Part shown: one piece after another, positions 26,054 through 35,444 of the stretch
Layout of the letters: each line of letters begins with the position of its first letter
How positions within the stretch are numbered: the stretch's first letter is position 1
Assembly (NCBI GenBank): GCA_018607135.1
Contig: JABBCA010000042.1
Span: 1 to 64,000, forward strand
DNA: 64,000 nucleotides
Reading direction: 5' to 3'
DNA from: Opitutales bacterium
GTDB lineage: Bacteria > Verrucomicrobiota > Verrucomicrobiia > Opitutales > Coraliomargaritaceae
Translations under genes and position numbers: made by a program
Notes under the pieces: model-generated
Database searches by the model: none
Seen by the model: the letters and a program-made list of their open reading frames with translations, nothing else
Told to the model about the DNA's origin: nothing

Positions 26054-28522
26054 TTACTCTGATAAGGTCACGCTGTAAGTTTCGCCAAGTTTGGTAGCGA
26101 AACGAATTAGACCATTTTCGCCGGTAGTGATGGCTACTGGTTGGCCATCGCTATCGGTGACGGTAGCTCCTTCTAGACCTTGATAGCGAAGTGTGCATTG
26201 CTTGCCCGCCCGAGAGGTAATTGCTAGTTGGGTGGCCGCGCCGCCTTTCCATTCCACTGCGACGGTGAAATTACCACGGGCGACAAGTCCTTCATAGCTG
26301 CCTTCGTCCCATGCCTTCGGTAGGGCCGAGAGGATATCGATGAAGCCCTCATGACTTTGCAAAAGCATCTCGACGACACCCGCAAGGCTTCCGAAAGTTC
26401 CATCCACTTGGAAGGGCGGTTGCCAAGTGAGTAGGTTCGGGAAGGTGCGCTCGGCCAATATTTTTTGGTAAGCTTCAAGTGCCTTTTCGGCTTCGCCGAG
26501 TCGAGCACGGGTGTTCATGTGATGCGCGATCGCCCAGTTTCGGGTCTCTATGCCGCGAAGGTCGAGGGTCTTGCTCGCTGCAGCCTGCCACTCCGGATGC
26601 TTGGAATCGATCATTGTGCCAGGATATAGAGCGCAGAGGTGGGAGATGTGGCGGTGATTGGGTAGACCGAAAGTTGCATAGGTCGTTTCCTCGCGAAACT
26701 CTTTAATCTGGCCAGAATCTCCAACTAGAATGGGGTCGAGAAGATTGATTTCCCGGCGCATGGTATCTAGGAAAGGCTCATCCTTGATTCCTAGGGCCTC
26801 GGCTCCTTCAAGTGCATCTTTATAGCTTTCCCAGACGGCTGCTTGGTCGAAGGTCGTGCCTTTGGTGATGTAGTAGCCCCGCTTGGCTTCTTTCGCCCAG
26901 GGGAACTGTTTCATAGTTTCGCGTTGCGCTTCGGACTGAACCCGAATCTCTGGAGAGGCGGAAGGATAGACTAGCAAGGTGCCGTCTTCCTGCTCTTGGA
27001 GTGCTTTTGAATAAAAGCGGCTGATGCCAAGCATTGCTGGGTAGCCGACCTCTCTTAGGTATTCTTTATCCTGAGTGAAACGGTAGTAATCCATGATCAG
27101 TTTAGCCACAAGGCCACCAGTGCCAGGGCCAGAGTGAACCCTGCCCGCAGCAGGAATATAGTAAGGGTTGGCACCCGAGCCGATAATCCAGCCGTTGCCA
27201 CTGGGTTCCTTGGATACGCGATCCGGGCTGAATTCTTGAACATATTCGGTGGCGTATTTTTCCGCCTGTGGGCGGTATGCTTGATAGTAATCAATGTAGG
27301 CTTCGAAGGTCTCGGCAAGGTTGGCACTCATCGCGCCCCAGTAATTCATCTGGACGTTAATATTGTGCCAGTAACCACCAGACCAAGGAGCATAAATATA
27401 TTGATTCCAAGTTCCTTGAAGGTTGGCAGGTAGAGAGTCTTCGCGCGAGCTGGCGATGAGCAGGTAGCGGGCGAAGTGAAACATCAGTTCTTCCAGATAG
27501 GGGTCTTTATCGCCGTGCTTGTAGGCATCGACGAGCAAGCGGGTGGGTTGCTTTGAAACCTGAGTGCCGAGGTCTAAGGTGACACGGTTAAACAGCTCGT
27601 GGTAGTCGGCGAGGTGATTCGCTTTTAATTTCGAGTAGCTCATAGACTCAAGAGCTGCCATGTGGGCTGTCACCTTTTCGTGCGGATCCGAATTGCCAGT
27701 AAGCTTCTTCTCTGGCGGGTTCATGAACACGGAGGGTTTCAATTCGTAGTTCGAGTCAACTGCTAGGATGATCGTGGCAGCATCGGCACTCTCTACTTGA
27801 ATGAACGGGCTTAAGGGCTTGTCCATTCCCGAGGTTAAACTGCCACCCTCTAGAGACACCTTAACTTGCCCTTCCATCGTAACGTTGAAGAAATCATGAT
27901 GAGCGCGGAGAGTTGCAGTGTCGCCTTGAACTAGGGCGCTGCCGGTTCGTCCATCATTCGCATAGTGCATCCGGCCAAGGTGATCGATTTCGGGCATAAG
28001 TTTAAAACTCAGCATACCCGGTTGATCGGCGGTCAAGCGGATGACGACCACGTTGTCAGGATGACTCACGAAATACTCACGGGTGTAGGTGACGCCACCA
28101 TGTTTATAGGTCACGTGTTTGATGGCATCGTTTAGGTTCAGCGAACGGCGGTAGTCACTCACGTCGGAGTGATCGAAGTCGATATAGAGCTCGGCAAAAC
28201 TCGTCAGGCCACCAAATTGGTAGACCCCTTCGTTGTGGAAATCCTTATGCGTGATTTGCACGCGCTCGGTTGTGGTGCGGCCGAAAATGTTGGCGCCCAT
28301 ATGGCCGTTGCCAAGCGGATAGGACCAACGCTCCCAATGCTCATCGTAATTGCTACCGCGCATGACAGTCATCCCGCCGATGTCGCCATAATTCGGTGCC
28401 TGTTGCGGCTCCCATACCTCGTAGGTTTTGCTGGCTGCTGACGTGTTATGAGCGAGCGTAATCAGGAGGGAGCCTGCGGCAAAAGTGGCGATGTGGCGGC
28501 GTATCATAGGGCGGGTATTCAT
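26054..28522 (-). CDS. Exported GH95 alpha-L-fucosidase/galactosidase
   Basis: Inverting GH95 enzyme of 822 residues with an N-terminal Sec signal (~29 residues). The N-terminal beta domain carries WSYPLGNGHMGANIFG (~66); the (alpha/alpha)6 barrel carries LPANLQGTWN (~364), HNINVQMNYWGAM with Asn387 and Asn389 likely matching the catalytic asparagines of AfcA, YPSASPE with the likely general acid Glu525, and the base Asp in QVDGTFG (~715). GH95 enzymes remove alpha-1,2-L-fucose or alpha-L-galactose. It lies between two broken sulfatases in the same orientation (16 bp after the upstream one), so it was probably an internal operon gene whose original promoter may now be lost. Confidence 0.95.
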   Translation of the reverse strand: MNTRPMIRRHIATFAAGSLLITLAHNTSAASKTYEVWEPQQAPNYGDIGGMTVMRGSNYDEHWERWSYPLGNGHMGANIFGRTTTERVQITHKDFHNEGVYQFGGLTSFAELYIDFDHSDVSDYRRSLNLNDAIKHVTYKHGGVTYTREYFVSHPDNVVVIRLTADQPGMLSFKLMPEIDHLGRMHYANDGRTGSALVQGDTATLRAHHDFFNVTMEGQVKVSLEGGSLTSGMDKPLSPFIQVESADAATIILAVDSNYELKPSVFMNPPEKKLTGNSDPHEKVTAHMAALESMSYSKLKANHLADYHELFNRVTLDLGTQVSKQPTRLLVDAYKHGDKDPYLEELMFHFARYLLIASSREDSLPANLQGTWNQYIYAPWSGGYWHNINVQMNYWGAMSANLAETFEAYIDYYQAYRPQAEKYATEYVQEFSPDRVSKEPSGNGWIIGSGANPYYIPAAGRVHSGPGTGGLVAKLIMDYYRFTQDKEYLREVGYPAMLGISRFYSKALQEQEDGTLLVYPSASPEIRVQSEAQRETMKQFPWAKEAKRGYYITKGTTFDQAAVWESYKDALEGAEALGIKDEPFLDTMRREINLLDPILVGDSGQIKEFREETTYATFGLPNHRHISHLCALYPGTMIDSKHPEWQAAASKTLDLRGIETRNWAIAHHMNTRARLGEAEKALEAYQKILAERTFPNLLTWQPPFQVDGTFGSLAGVVEMLLQSHEGFIDILSALPKAWDEGSYEGLVARGNFTVAVEWKGGAATQLAITSRAGKQCTLRYQGLEGATVTDSDGQPVAITTGENGLIRFATKLGETYSVTLSE

Positions 28523-28538
28523 AGTTCTGTTTTAAAGG

Positions 28539-29188
28539 TTATTGAGACCAGTGGCGATCAATGATGAGCTGTATTTCTGGATATGCTGTATCGGTCTCAT
28601 CCAGATCTGCGCGAAGCGCTAGAAGCTGTAACTTCATTTCAACAATGATTGCTTTATAGTTAGGATCTCCGTAACGATTGTTCATTTCTTGAGGATCCGT
28701 TTTGAGATCATAAAACTCCCAGGCAGCTGGTGTCTGTGGGGTCGGTGGCCTTCCCGAGTTGTTGAAGTCGAGCCCGTAGAAGAAGATCAGCTTGTAGCGC
28801 TCACTGCGAACACCGAAGTGAGCTGGAACTTCCAAATTGTGCGCCAGATGCATCCAGTAGCGGTAGTAGGTAAACTTGAGCCAGTCGTCAGGCTTTGGGG
28901 CGTCGCTGAGCGCTGTTGCAAAGCTTTTACCCTGCATATATTCTGGTCTGCTTGCTCCGGCTATTTCGAGGAGAGTGGGTGCAAAGTCGGTGTTGTTAAT
29001 GAGCCAGTCGTTTGTCTGCTGAGCCTGCCCTGACTCTGTCGAAGGGCAGGCGGTGATCCCATTCGGCCAGTGCATGATGAGCGGCATCCGAAAGGCTTCT
29101 TCATACATCCAGCGTTTATCCATCAGATTGTGCTCACCTAGAAAATAGCCTTGGTCGCCCGTGTAAACGATCAAGGTAGTGTCGAGTA
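28539..29188 (-). pseudogene. Sulfatase C-terminal fragment, truncated at a recombination junction
   Basis: About 216 residues of an S1 sulfatase, beginning at LLDTTLIVYTGDQGYFLGEH (the second metal-site region) and continuing through DKRWMYEEAFRMPLIMHWP to a normal C-terminus. The N-terminal ~300 residues, including the formylglycine motif, are missing. At 29189 the sequence switches to a copy of the beta-helix gene on the other strand; the extra N-terminal residues of the open frame (to 29321) are antisense to that copy and have no sulfatase similarity. It is non-functional as a sulfatase. Confidence 0.88.
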
Positions 29189-29470
29189 GGTCAATGGTGA
29201 TGGCGATACGACTGCTAATAGTGCTGAGGCAACCGCGATGGCACTTAGCTTGAGTCCAGTCTTCGTGAACGATCCCAGTGAACTGCCCAACGCCGTAGTG
29301 GGGCAGATCTACGGAGCACATTTGAGCGGACTCGTCATCGGTGGTAGTACCTCTGATCTCAGTTATTCACTACTCAGTGGCCCTAGCTGGCTAACTGAGA
29401 CGGTCGATGGCCACTTAAGCGGACAACCAGCAGTGAGTGATCTCGGCATCAATCAATGGGTCGTCGAAGT
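29189..29470 (+). repeat. 282-bp block identical to 12107-12388
   Basis: Second copy of the perfect repeat. Its left edge coincides exactly with the truncation point of the minus-strand sulfatase; beyond its right edge similarity to 12389-12854 continues with substitutions. Confidence 0.95.
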
Positions 29471-29936
29471 GAGCAACAGCTCCGGCTCTAGCGATCAGGC
29501 CAGCTTGCAAATTGTAGTCAGCCAGCCAGCCGACGTCGACGTTGATACCATCCAAGATAGTTGGGAGCTTCTGAACTTTGGTGCGATCAACTATTCCGAC
29601 GGCACGCTGGATAGCGATGGCGATGGAGTGCTCGACTTTTTTGAATATCTTTTTGGCTCGATTCCTACCGATGCGTCCAGTCGTGGCTCACAGCTTCTCG
29701 TCGCATTGAGCGTAGAAGGTTCAGGTCTGGTCTTTAAATGGGCGGTGAAGTCAGGCTTTGTGATTGGTGTTGACTATGGAGTTGAGGTCTCAGCCGACCT
29801 GAGTGGCTCTTGGAGTCCGCTTCCAGAGATGCATTATTCGCTCGAAGCGATAACTTTTAACGGTCAAACTGAAGTTGAATTAAGCCTCACTCATGACTAT
29901 GGTTCCAACGTTTTCATTAAACTTACACGTCTGTAG
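29189..29936 (+). pseudogene. C-terminal fragment of the beta-helix exoprotein (duplicate)
   Basis: Copy of the last ~249 codons of the 1405-residue protein: end of an Fn3, a He_PIG domain (SPVFVNDPSELPN onward), the DSDGDG segment and the ~80-residue tail ending KLTRL. There is no signal peptide or catalytic domain. An internal ATG at 29238 could start a 232-residue product, but without an export signal it would make little sense. The stop directly abuts the chimeric sulfatase, reproducing the arrangement at 12854/12855. Confidence 0.85.
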
Positions 29937-29939
29937 GTG

Positions 29940-31484
29940 ATGATTAAAATGTTATTGAGAAATGACTGCCTTTTAAGCGCAATAGCCTGCGCGATGCCTC
30001 TCCTAGCATTTGCGGATACAGGTGACGCAGAAGCCAAACCGCTGTCGGACAGTCGCCCGAATATCATTTTCATTCTCACGGATGATCAGGGGATGGGAGA
30101 CCTTTCCTGTATGGGCAATCGAATTTTGAAGACACCGCATATCGACCAGCTCTATGCGCAATCGACGCGGTTCACAGATTTTCACGTCAGCTCAACTTGC
30201 TCGCCTACGCGTGCAGCGCTCATGAGCGGTCGCCGACCGTTTGGGGTGGGAGTGACGCATACGATACTACAGCGAGAGCGATTGGCGCTCGATGTGGTCA
30301 CGCTGCCTGAAACTTTGAAAGAAGCTGGCTATGCAACAGGTCTTTTTGGTAAGTGGCACCTCGGAGATGAACTAACTTATCTGCCACAGAATCGAGGCTT
30401 TGATGAAGTGCTCATGCACGGTGCTGGTGGAATCGGCCAATATCGATGGGGCGACTTTGAGGCCAATACAGAGAACACTTACTTCAACAGCGTCCTTCTT
30501 CACAACGATACTGTCGTGAAAACAGAGGGCTTTTGTACGAATCTATTTTTCGATGCAGCCTTGTCTTGGATTCATCAACAGCACGAAAAGGTGGAGCCTT
30601 ACTTTGCTTACATCTCGTTGAATGCTCCCCATAGCCCTATGATCGCGCCGCAATCTTACAAGCAACGCTTTTTGGATATGGGCTATGCAGAAATCACGGC
30701 TGCACGCTATGGTATGATCGAGAATATTGATGATAACGTGGGGCGAATGATGTCTAAATTGTCTGAATGGCAGGCTCTGGAGAATACCCTCATCATCTTT
30801 ATGACCGACAATGGAATGGCGGGGCGGATGCTGGTTAAACAAGACGGTTCGAAAGAGCCTGCTTTCAATGCGGGTATGCGGGGTGGCAAGGCCTCACCCT
30901 TTGAAGGTGGCAGTCGTGTGCCTTCGTTTTGGTACTGGCAGGGGCGGCTCGATGCGGGGGTCGATATATCGGCTTTAACCGCGCATATAGACGTGTATCC
31001 GACACTGGCGGAACTCGCGGGTAGCGCGCTTCCTGAGGGTAATTTAGCGCCAATGGGTCGCTCCATGCTGCCACTTTTCGAAGATTCTCAGGCCGAATGG
31101 CCAGAGCGGACTCTCTTCTTACATCGTGGCCGCTGGGACGATTTCTGGTCGTCACTCAGCCGGGAAGAGAGCCGCTATAATAACGCAACCGTAAGGACCG
31201 ATCGTTGGCGTTTAGTGGTTGAGCTAAAAGACGGCGAACCAAAAACCACGCTTTCGGATATACGCAACGACCCGGGTGAAACAATCAATCTGGCCGGGAA
31301 ATATCCAGAAGTAGTTGAAGAGTTGAAACGAGCCTACGATCAATGGTGGGATTCGACCACGCCTTACCTTATCAACGAGGGTTTGCCCCAAATGCCCTCT
31401 GAGGCGCAGCCATTTCCTCGAATGTATGAGCAGCAAGTTAGAGAAAGCGGTCCGATCCCATACTGGACTCCAGGGTGCTTTTAG
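29940..31484 (+). CDS. Exported S1-family sulfatase, chimera of two neighbouring sulfatases
   Basis: Sulfatase of 514 residues from ATG 29940 (GTG 29937 immediately precedes it). The first ~41 residues, through the LLAFADTGDAEAKPLSDSR stretch, match the signal region of the sulfatase at 12855. From PNIIFILTDDQGMGDLSCMG onward it matches the sulfatase at 14431 closely to the end. The formylglycine motif CSPTR has its Cys at residue 88 counted from GTG 29937 (87 from ATG 29940); GKWHLGDE and MTDNGMAGR are intact. The simplest origin is a duplicate of the 12.1-16.0 kb segment in which the first sulfatase body was deleted by recombination at the shared PNIIF codons. It looks functional. Confidence 0.93.
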   Translation: MIKMLLRNDCLLSAIACAMPLLAFADTGDAEAKPLSDSRPNIIFILTDDQGMGDLSCMGNRILKTPHIDQLYAQSTRFTDFHVSSTCSPTRAALMSGRRPFGVGVTHTILQRERLALDVVTLPETLKEAGYATGLFGKWHLGDELTYLPQNRGFDEVLMHGAGGIGQYRWGDFEANTENTYFNSVLLHNDTVVKTEGFCTNLFFDAALSWIHQQHEKVEPYFAYISLNAPHSPMIAPQSYKQRFLDMGYAEITAARYGMIENIDDNVGRMMSKLSEWQALENTLIIFMTDNGMAGRMLVKQDGSKEPAFNAGMRGGKASPFEGGSRVPSFWYWQGRLDAGVDISALTAHIDVYPTLAELAGSALPEGNLAPMGRSMLPLFEDSQAEWPERTLFLHRGRWDDFWSSLSREESRYNNATVRTDRWRLVVELKDGEPKTTLSDIRNDPGETINLAGKYPEVVEELKRAYDQWWDSTTPYLINEGLPQMPSEAQPFPRMYEQQVRESGPIPYWTPGCF

Positions 31485-31533
31485 CCAGGACGAGGTGTTG
31501 ACAGATCGTGAACGCATAATATTTATTATATTC

Positions 31534-32394
31534 ATGGAGCGTTCCTGTTATCTTATTTTAGTTGCTTCCGCTTTAGTGACTACGTCTGCATTATTTGCGA
31601 ATACTGAACCATTGAATGAGCCTAAGATGGCCGAGCGTTTCGTCGAGATGGATGCCGCCGGTAACTGGGAAGAACGCTTTTTCGATGATGGAGTGGGGAC
31701 TAGAGAAGAGGGTAACTGGAATAACGGCAAGTGGCAGGAGAAATGGTTTCTTGACGGTGAAATCGCATCGGTCCGCAACACCCAAAAGGGTTTACTGCTC
31801 ACGGCTGGGCCTCGTTGGAGGGACGATGCCCACCACATGGTGCTCTGGACGCATCAGCAATTTGAGGGGGACCTAAAGATCGAGTATTCCTTTACTCGTG
31901 CTGATTTTGAAGAGGGTTGCGTCGTGATTCTTTACATACAGGCTACAGGGAGTGGGGAAGACGGCTTTGCCGAAGATATTTCAAAATGGAACGACTATCG
32001 TGCGGTGCCTACGATGAGCACTTACTTTAAAAACATGCATACGTATCACATCAGCTATGCCACGAATGGGCCGCATGTTTACGAGGGGGGTGATTATGTG
32101 CGAGCGCGTCGTTATGATCCTGCGATCGGTGGCCTCAGGGGCTCGGAGATGGTGCCCGACTATACCGACACTGGACTCTGGGAGCCAGGTGTAGAGCATC
32201 AGGTAACGGTCATTAAAAATAATCTAGAATTGATGATGAAAGTCGAAGCGCCCAATCAGACGAAGTATTTTCACTTTATCAACGACAAGCACCCACCGAT
32301 TACACACGGCCGCATCGGCTTACGCCAAATGTTTACCCGTTCTTCGTTCTATAAAAATTTCAAAGTCAGTGAAAGCATCCATGAAATCGATTAA
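31534..32394 (+). CDS. DUF1961-like secreted jelly-roll protein, second copy
   Basis: Protein of 286 residues from ATG 31534, chosen because it opens a clear Sec signal ([19 protein letters not shown], ending near LFA); the longer frame from 31426 overlaps the sulfatase. Motifs parallel those of the gene at 19458: [55 protein letters not shown] and [20 protein letters not shown]. An extra acidic/Gly-Asn-rich segment lies before the first motif. Its stop overlaps the start of the next sulfatase (ATG 32381), implying coupling. Activity unknown; beta-sandwich binding or cleavage is likely. Confidence 0.75.
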   Translation: MERSCYLILVASALVTTSALFANTEPLNEPKMAERFVEMDAAGNWEERFFDDGVGTREEGNWNNGKWQEKWFLDGEIASVRNTQKGLLLTAGPRWRDDAHHMVLWTHQQFEGDLKIEYSFTRADFEEGCVVILYIQATGSGEDGFAEDISKWNDYRAVPTMSTYFKNMHTYHISYATNGPHVYEGGDYVRARRYDPAIGGLRGSEMVPDYTDTGLWEPGVEHQVTVIKNNLELMMKVEAPNQTKYFHFINDKHPPITHGRIGLRQMFTRSSFYKNFKVSESIHEID

Positions 32395-33949
32395 TTCAAA
32401 GCTCATTTTTTACACGTTTACCTTTCTATGCACCAGCTTGTCGATCTTTGCATGCAGTGCCTGTTCAACTAAGGAGCAGTCGCGCCCGGAACGACCTAAT
32501 ATTCTGATTCTGTATGCGGATGATCTGGGCTACGGTGACTTTGCGAGTTACAACCCTGACTCCAAAATCCCGACGCCCCATCTCGACCGGTTGGCAGCCG
32601 AGGGCATGCGATTCACCGATGGCCACTCCTCCTCCGGCATCTGCACGCCGAGCCGCTACGCGCTGCTCACAGGGCGCTACCATTGGCGTAAATTTCATGG
32701 GATCGTTGGGGCTTTTGGAGAATCTGTATTCGATGCTGATGAGTTTACACTTCCTGAAATGCTTCAGGGTGCCGGCTATACTACTGCTGCGATCGGAAAG
32801 TGGCATTTAGGCTGGGACTGGTCGTCCGTCCTTAAGCCTGATGCTGAGAAGGTTTACTACAGGAACGGTTCCAAGTTCACTTACGGGCCAGATGCCGTGG
32901 ATTGGTCGAAGCCCATCGCGGATGGCCCGTTGGCTCACGGCTTCGATTATTATTTCGGGGACACTGTGATCAACTTTCCACCCTACGCTTGGATCGAAAA
33001 CGACCGTGTGATCGGCACACCGACGATCATGCTTAATGACGCGAGTGATCACTTTGAGCCACCTAAGGAAGGCACTTGGGAGGCTCGGCCGGGGCCGATG
33101 ATGGAAGGCTGGGATCCTTACGAAAACATACCCACCACGACACAGCGCGGGGTAGAATTGATCCACGAACTTGCTCAGAAGGAAGAGCCGTTTTTTATCT
33201 ACTTCGCGTTTCCGTCTCCTCACGCGCCGATCATTCCTAACGATGAATTCGATGGCACTTCAGGTGCTGGCCCTTACGGCGACTTGGTCGTGGAGACGGA
33301 TGCCGCTTGTGGACGTTTGCTACAAGCTCTAGTAGACGCAGGAGTGGAAGAGAACACCTTGGTGATTTTTTCAGCGGACAATGGCCCTGAGAAGTATGCC
33401 TACGCTCGCGATGTGAAATATGATCATTGGTCGTCCGAACCATTGCGAGGCCTCAAGCGGCATATCTATGAAGGTGGTCACCGCGTGCCGTTCATTGTGA
33501 AATGGCCCGGCGTGGCCGAGGCTGGATCGGTCAGTCATGCATTGGTTTCTCAGATCGATTTGATGGCGACGCTGGCAGCCGCTGTTGGCGTCGAGGTGCC
33601 AGCAGGCCAAGCGGTGGACTCGCAAAGCTTTTTACCAGCTCTTCGGGACGCTCGCAGCGAGGCACGTTCGAGCCATGTGCACAACACCTTTGCCAGCGGG
33701 TATGCAATTCGCCATGGCAAGTGGGTCTTGGTCGACGCCAAGAGTGGCTACGACCGAGATCGCCCAGAGCAAGACGAGTGGGAGGCCCGACTCGGATATG
33801 TAGATGACCAACTACCTGTTGAACTCTACGATCTGAGTGTAGACATAAGCCAACGCAATAATGTCGCTTCGCAAAACCTAGAAGTTGTAGCCGAGCTTAA
33901 AGATTTACTGAGCGAAATTCGCTCGGGCGAGTCAGTTTCCAAGGATTGA
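32381..33949 (+). CDS. Exported S1-family sulfatase (possible lipoprotein)
   Basis: Sulfatase of 522 residues from ATG 32381, which overlaps the upstream stop; GTG 32369 is possible. The hydrophobic leader ends in FACSACS, so a lipoprotein is possible. [20 protein letters not shown], formylglycine motif CTPSR with Cys88, GKWHLGWDW (~135), FPSPHAP (~273) and SADNGPEKY (~330) are all present. It resembles the sulfatase at 6680 in spacing and inserts. The C-terminus ([17 protein letters not shown]) is complete. The next sulfatase starts 1 bp after its stop. Confidence 0.94.
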   Translation: MKSINSKLIFYTFTFLCTSLSIFACSACSTKEQSRPERPNILILYADDLGYGDFASYNPDSKIPTPHLDRLAAEGMRFTDGHSSSGICTPSRYALLTGRYHWRKFHGIVGAFGESVFDADEFTLPEMLQGAGYTTAAIGKWHLGWDWSSVLKPDAEKVYYRNGSKFTYGPDAVDWSKPIADGPLAHGFDYYFGDTVINFPPYAWIENDRVIGTPTIMLNDASDHFEPPKEGTWEARPGPMMEGWDPYENIPTTTQRGVELIHELAQKEEPFFIYFAFPSPHAPIIPNDEFDGTSGAGPYGDLVVETDAACGRLLQALVDAGVEENTLVIFSADNGPEKYAYARDVKYDHWSSEPLRGLKRHIYEGGHRVPFIVKWPGVAEAGSVSHALVSQIDLMATLAAAVGVEVPAGQAVDSQSFLPALRDARSEARSSHVHNTFASGYAIRHGKWVLVDAKSGYDRDRPEQDEWEARLGYVDDQLPVELYDLSVDISQRNNVASQNLEVVAELKDLLSEIRSGESVSKD

Positions 33950-33950
33950 T

Positions 33951-35444
33951 ATGAACCAGCTAAAATCACTAACTAACTCACACAGCCGTTTCGGTTTTGC
34001 TTTATGTTTCTTTTTGAGCTTCGCTTTGTTGGTCTCGATCTCTCATGGCGAGCGTCCTAACGTGCTTTTTATCGCTATCGACGATCTTCGGCCTGAGCTG
34101 GGTGCTTATGGGTCAAGGGCAGTTACGCCAAATCTGGATCGACTGGCAGCAGAAGGTCTGCGTTTCGACCGCGCGTATTGCGCCCAGGCTGTATGTGGTG
34201 CTTCTCGGCTTTCTCTGATGACGAGTCTGTATCCTGAATACACCGAAGAACGCACACACCATGTCAGTGATTGGCGACAGCGCCACCCAAAGGTCGTTAC
34301 ACTCAATCAACTCTTTAAAAGCAATGGCTACCTAACCATGGGGGTCGGAAAAATCTATCACTCTTGGGATGGGCCCGGAGTGGATCACTCGAACTGGAAC
34401 AGTTGGGTGGGCACTCAGGGCTTCAAGTATGTGAATCCTGAGACGATGGCCGAAGCTAAGGTGCAGGCTGAAGCTTTAGGGAATGGCTCAAGCCGGGGCC
34501 CAACTACGGAGGTAGGAATCGTCGACAATGCCGAAGAACTTTACATGGATGGCTGGCGCGCCCGCGAGGGCGTCCGCCTGTTGGAGCGTGCCATTGCGTC
34601 GGAGCAGCCCTTTTTTCTCGCGGTCGGCTTTAGCCTGCCGCACTTGCCCTTCGCAGCCCCGAAGAAGTATTGGGATCTTTACGAACGTGATAGCTTTGCA
34701 CTTCCGGATAATCTAGGAATCCCGCCTGGCTATCCAGAGTGGGCGGCTAATTTACAGCCCGGCGAAATGAGTAAGTATGCTGACGTTCCCCACGGAGGTG
34801 ACCCGAAGAGTTTTTCAGACGAGATGAATCGTCGCTTGATTCACGGTTATCATGCCAGCGTTAGCTATACGGATCGCAATGTTGGCCTTTTACTGGAAGC
34901 GCTGAGGAACAGTGGGGTGCGTGAACGCACAATTGTTGTCCTGTGGTCGGATCACGGCTGGAAACTTGGCGACCACCATTCCTGGTGTAAACATACGAAC
35001 TTCGAGTGCGACACCCGGGTGCCTTTAGTGGTGATGCATCCTGGGATGCAAAGTGCGGTAGGTCAAACGGACGCCATCGTCGAGTTGGTAGACCTGTATC
35101 CTACATTGGCTGAACTTTGTGATTTGGGCACACCAGATGGGATTCATGGGCGATCTTTTGAGTCAGTATTGCAAGATCCCTCTACGGCTCACCGTGAGTT
35201 TGCTTACTCCTCTTATCCACGACGTCCGAACGACGATATCGTAGGCCACTCGATTCGCGATGTTCGCTACCGCTACACCGAATGGTGGGACGCAGAAACT
35301 GGCGAAGTCCTCGCGCGTGTAGCAACGGATTTAGTTGATGACCCTGGCGAGACAACCAATGCGCTTTTAGGGAACGAAGAAGCCTTCGATCGTTATGCGC
35401 GTGAACTTGCACGCATTGTCCACGCGGCGCGCGAGCTGCCTTAA
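33951..35444 (+). CDS. Exported sulfatase, iduronate-2-sulfatase-like
   Basis: Sulfatase of 497 residues of the iduronate-2-sulfatase-like subgroup: PNVLFIAIDDLRPELGAYG is its diagnostic first metal motif, and the formylglycine motif is CGASR (Cys82), with Ala where most others here have Pro. GVGKIYHSWD (~137), GFSLPHLPFAAP (~222) and SDHGWKLGDHHSWCKHTNFE (~343) are typical. A Sec signal ends near residue 33. In marine loci this subgroup often acts on 2-O-sulfated sugars, so it may complement the others. Its stop overlaps the convergent esterase stop (35441-35444). Confidence 0.94.
   Translation: MNQLKSLTNSHSRFGFALCFFLSFALLVSISHGERPNVLFIAIDDLRPELGAYGSRAVTPNLDRLAAEGLRFDRAYCAQAVCGASRLSLMTSLYPEYTEERTHHVSDWRQRHPKVVTLNQLFKSNGYLTMGVGKIYHSWDGPGVDHSNWNSWVGTQGFKYVNPETMAEAKVQAEALGNGSSRGPTTEVGIVDNAEELYMDGWRAREGVRLLERAIASEQPFFLAVGFSLPHLPFAAPKKYWDLYERDSFALPDNLGIPPGYPEWAANLQPGEMSKYADVPHGGDPKSFSDEMNRRLIHGYHASVSYTDRNVGLLLEALRNSGVRERTIVVLWSDHGWKLGDHHSWCKHTNFECDTRVPLVVMHPGMQSAVGQTDAIVELVDLYPTLAELCDLGTPDGIHGRSFESVLQDPSTAHREFAYSSYPRRPNDDIVGHSIRDVRYRYTEWWDAETGEVLARVATDLVDDPGETTNALLGNEEAFDRYARELARIVHAARELP

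Noticed and set aside
29189-29321. N-terminal 44 residues of the truncated sulfatase frame
   Set aside because: The same peptide occurs antisense at 12107-12239; it is a by-product of the duplicated segment, not sulfatase sequence.
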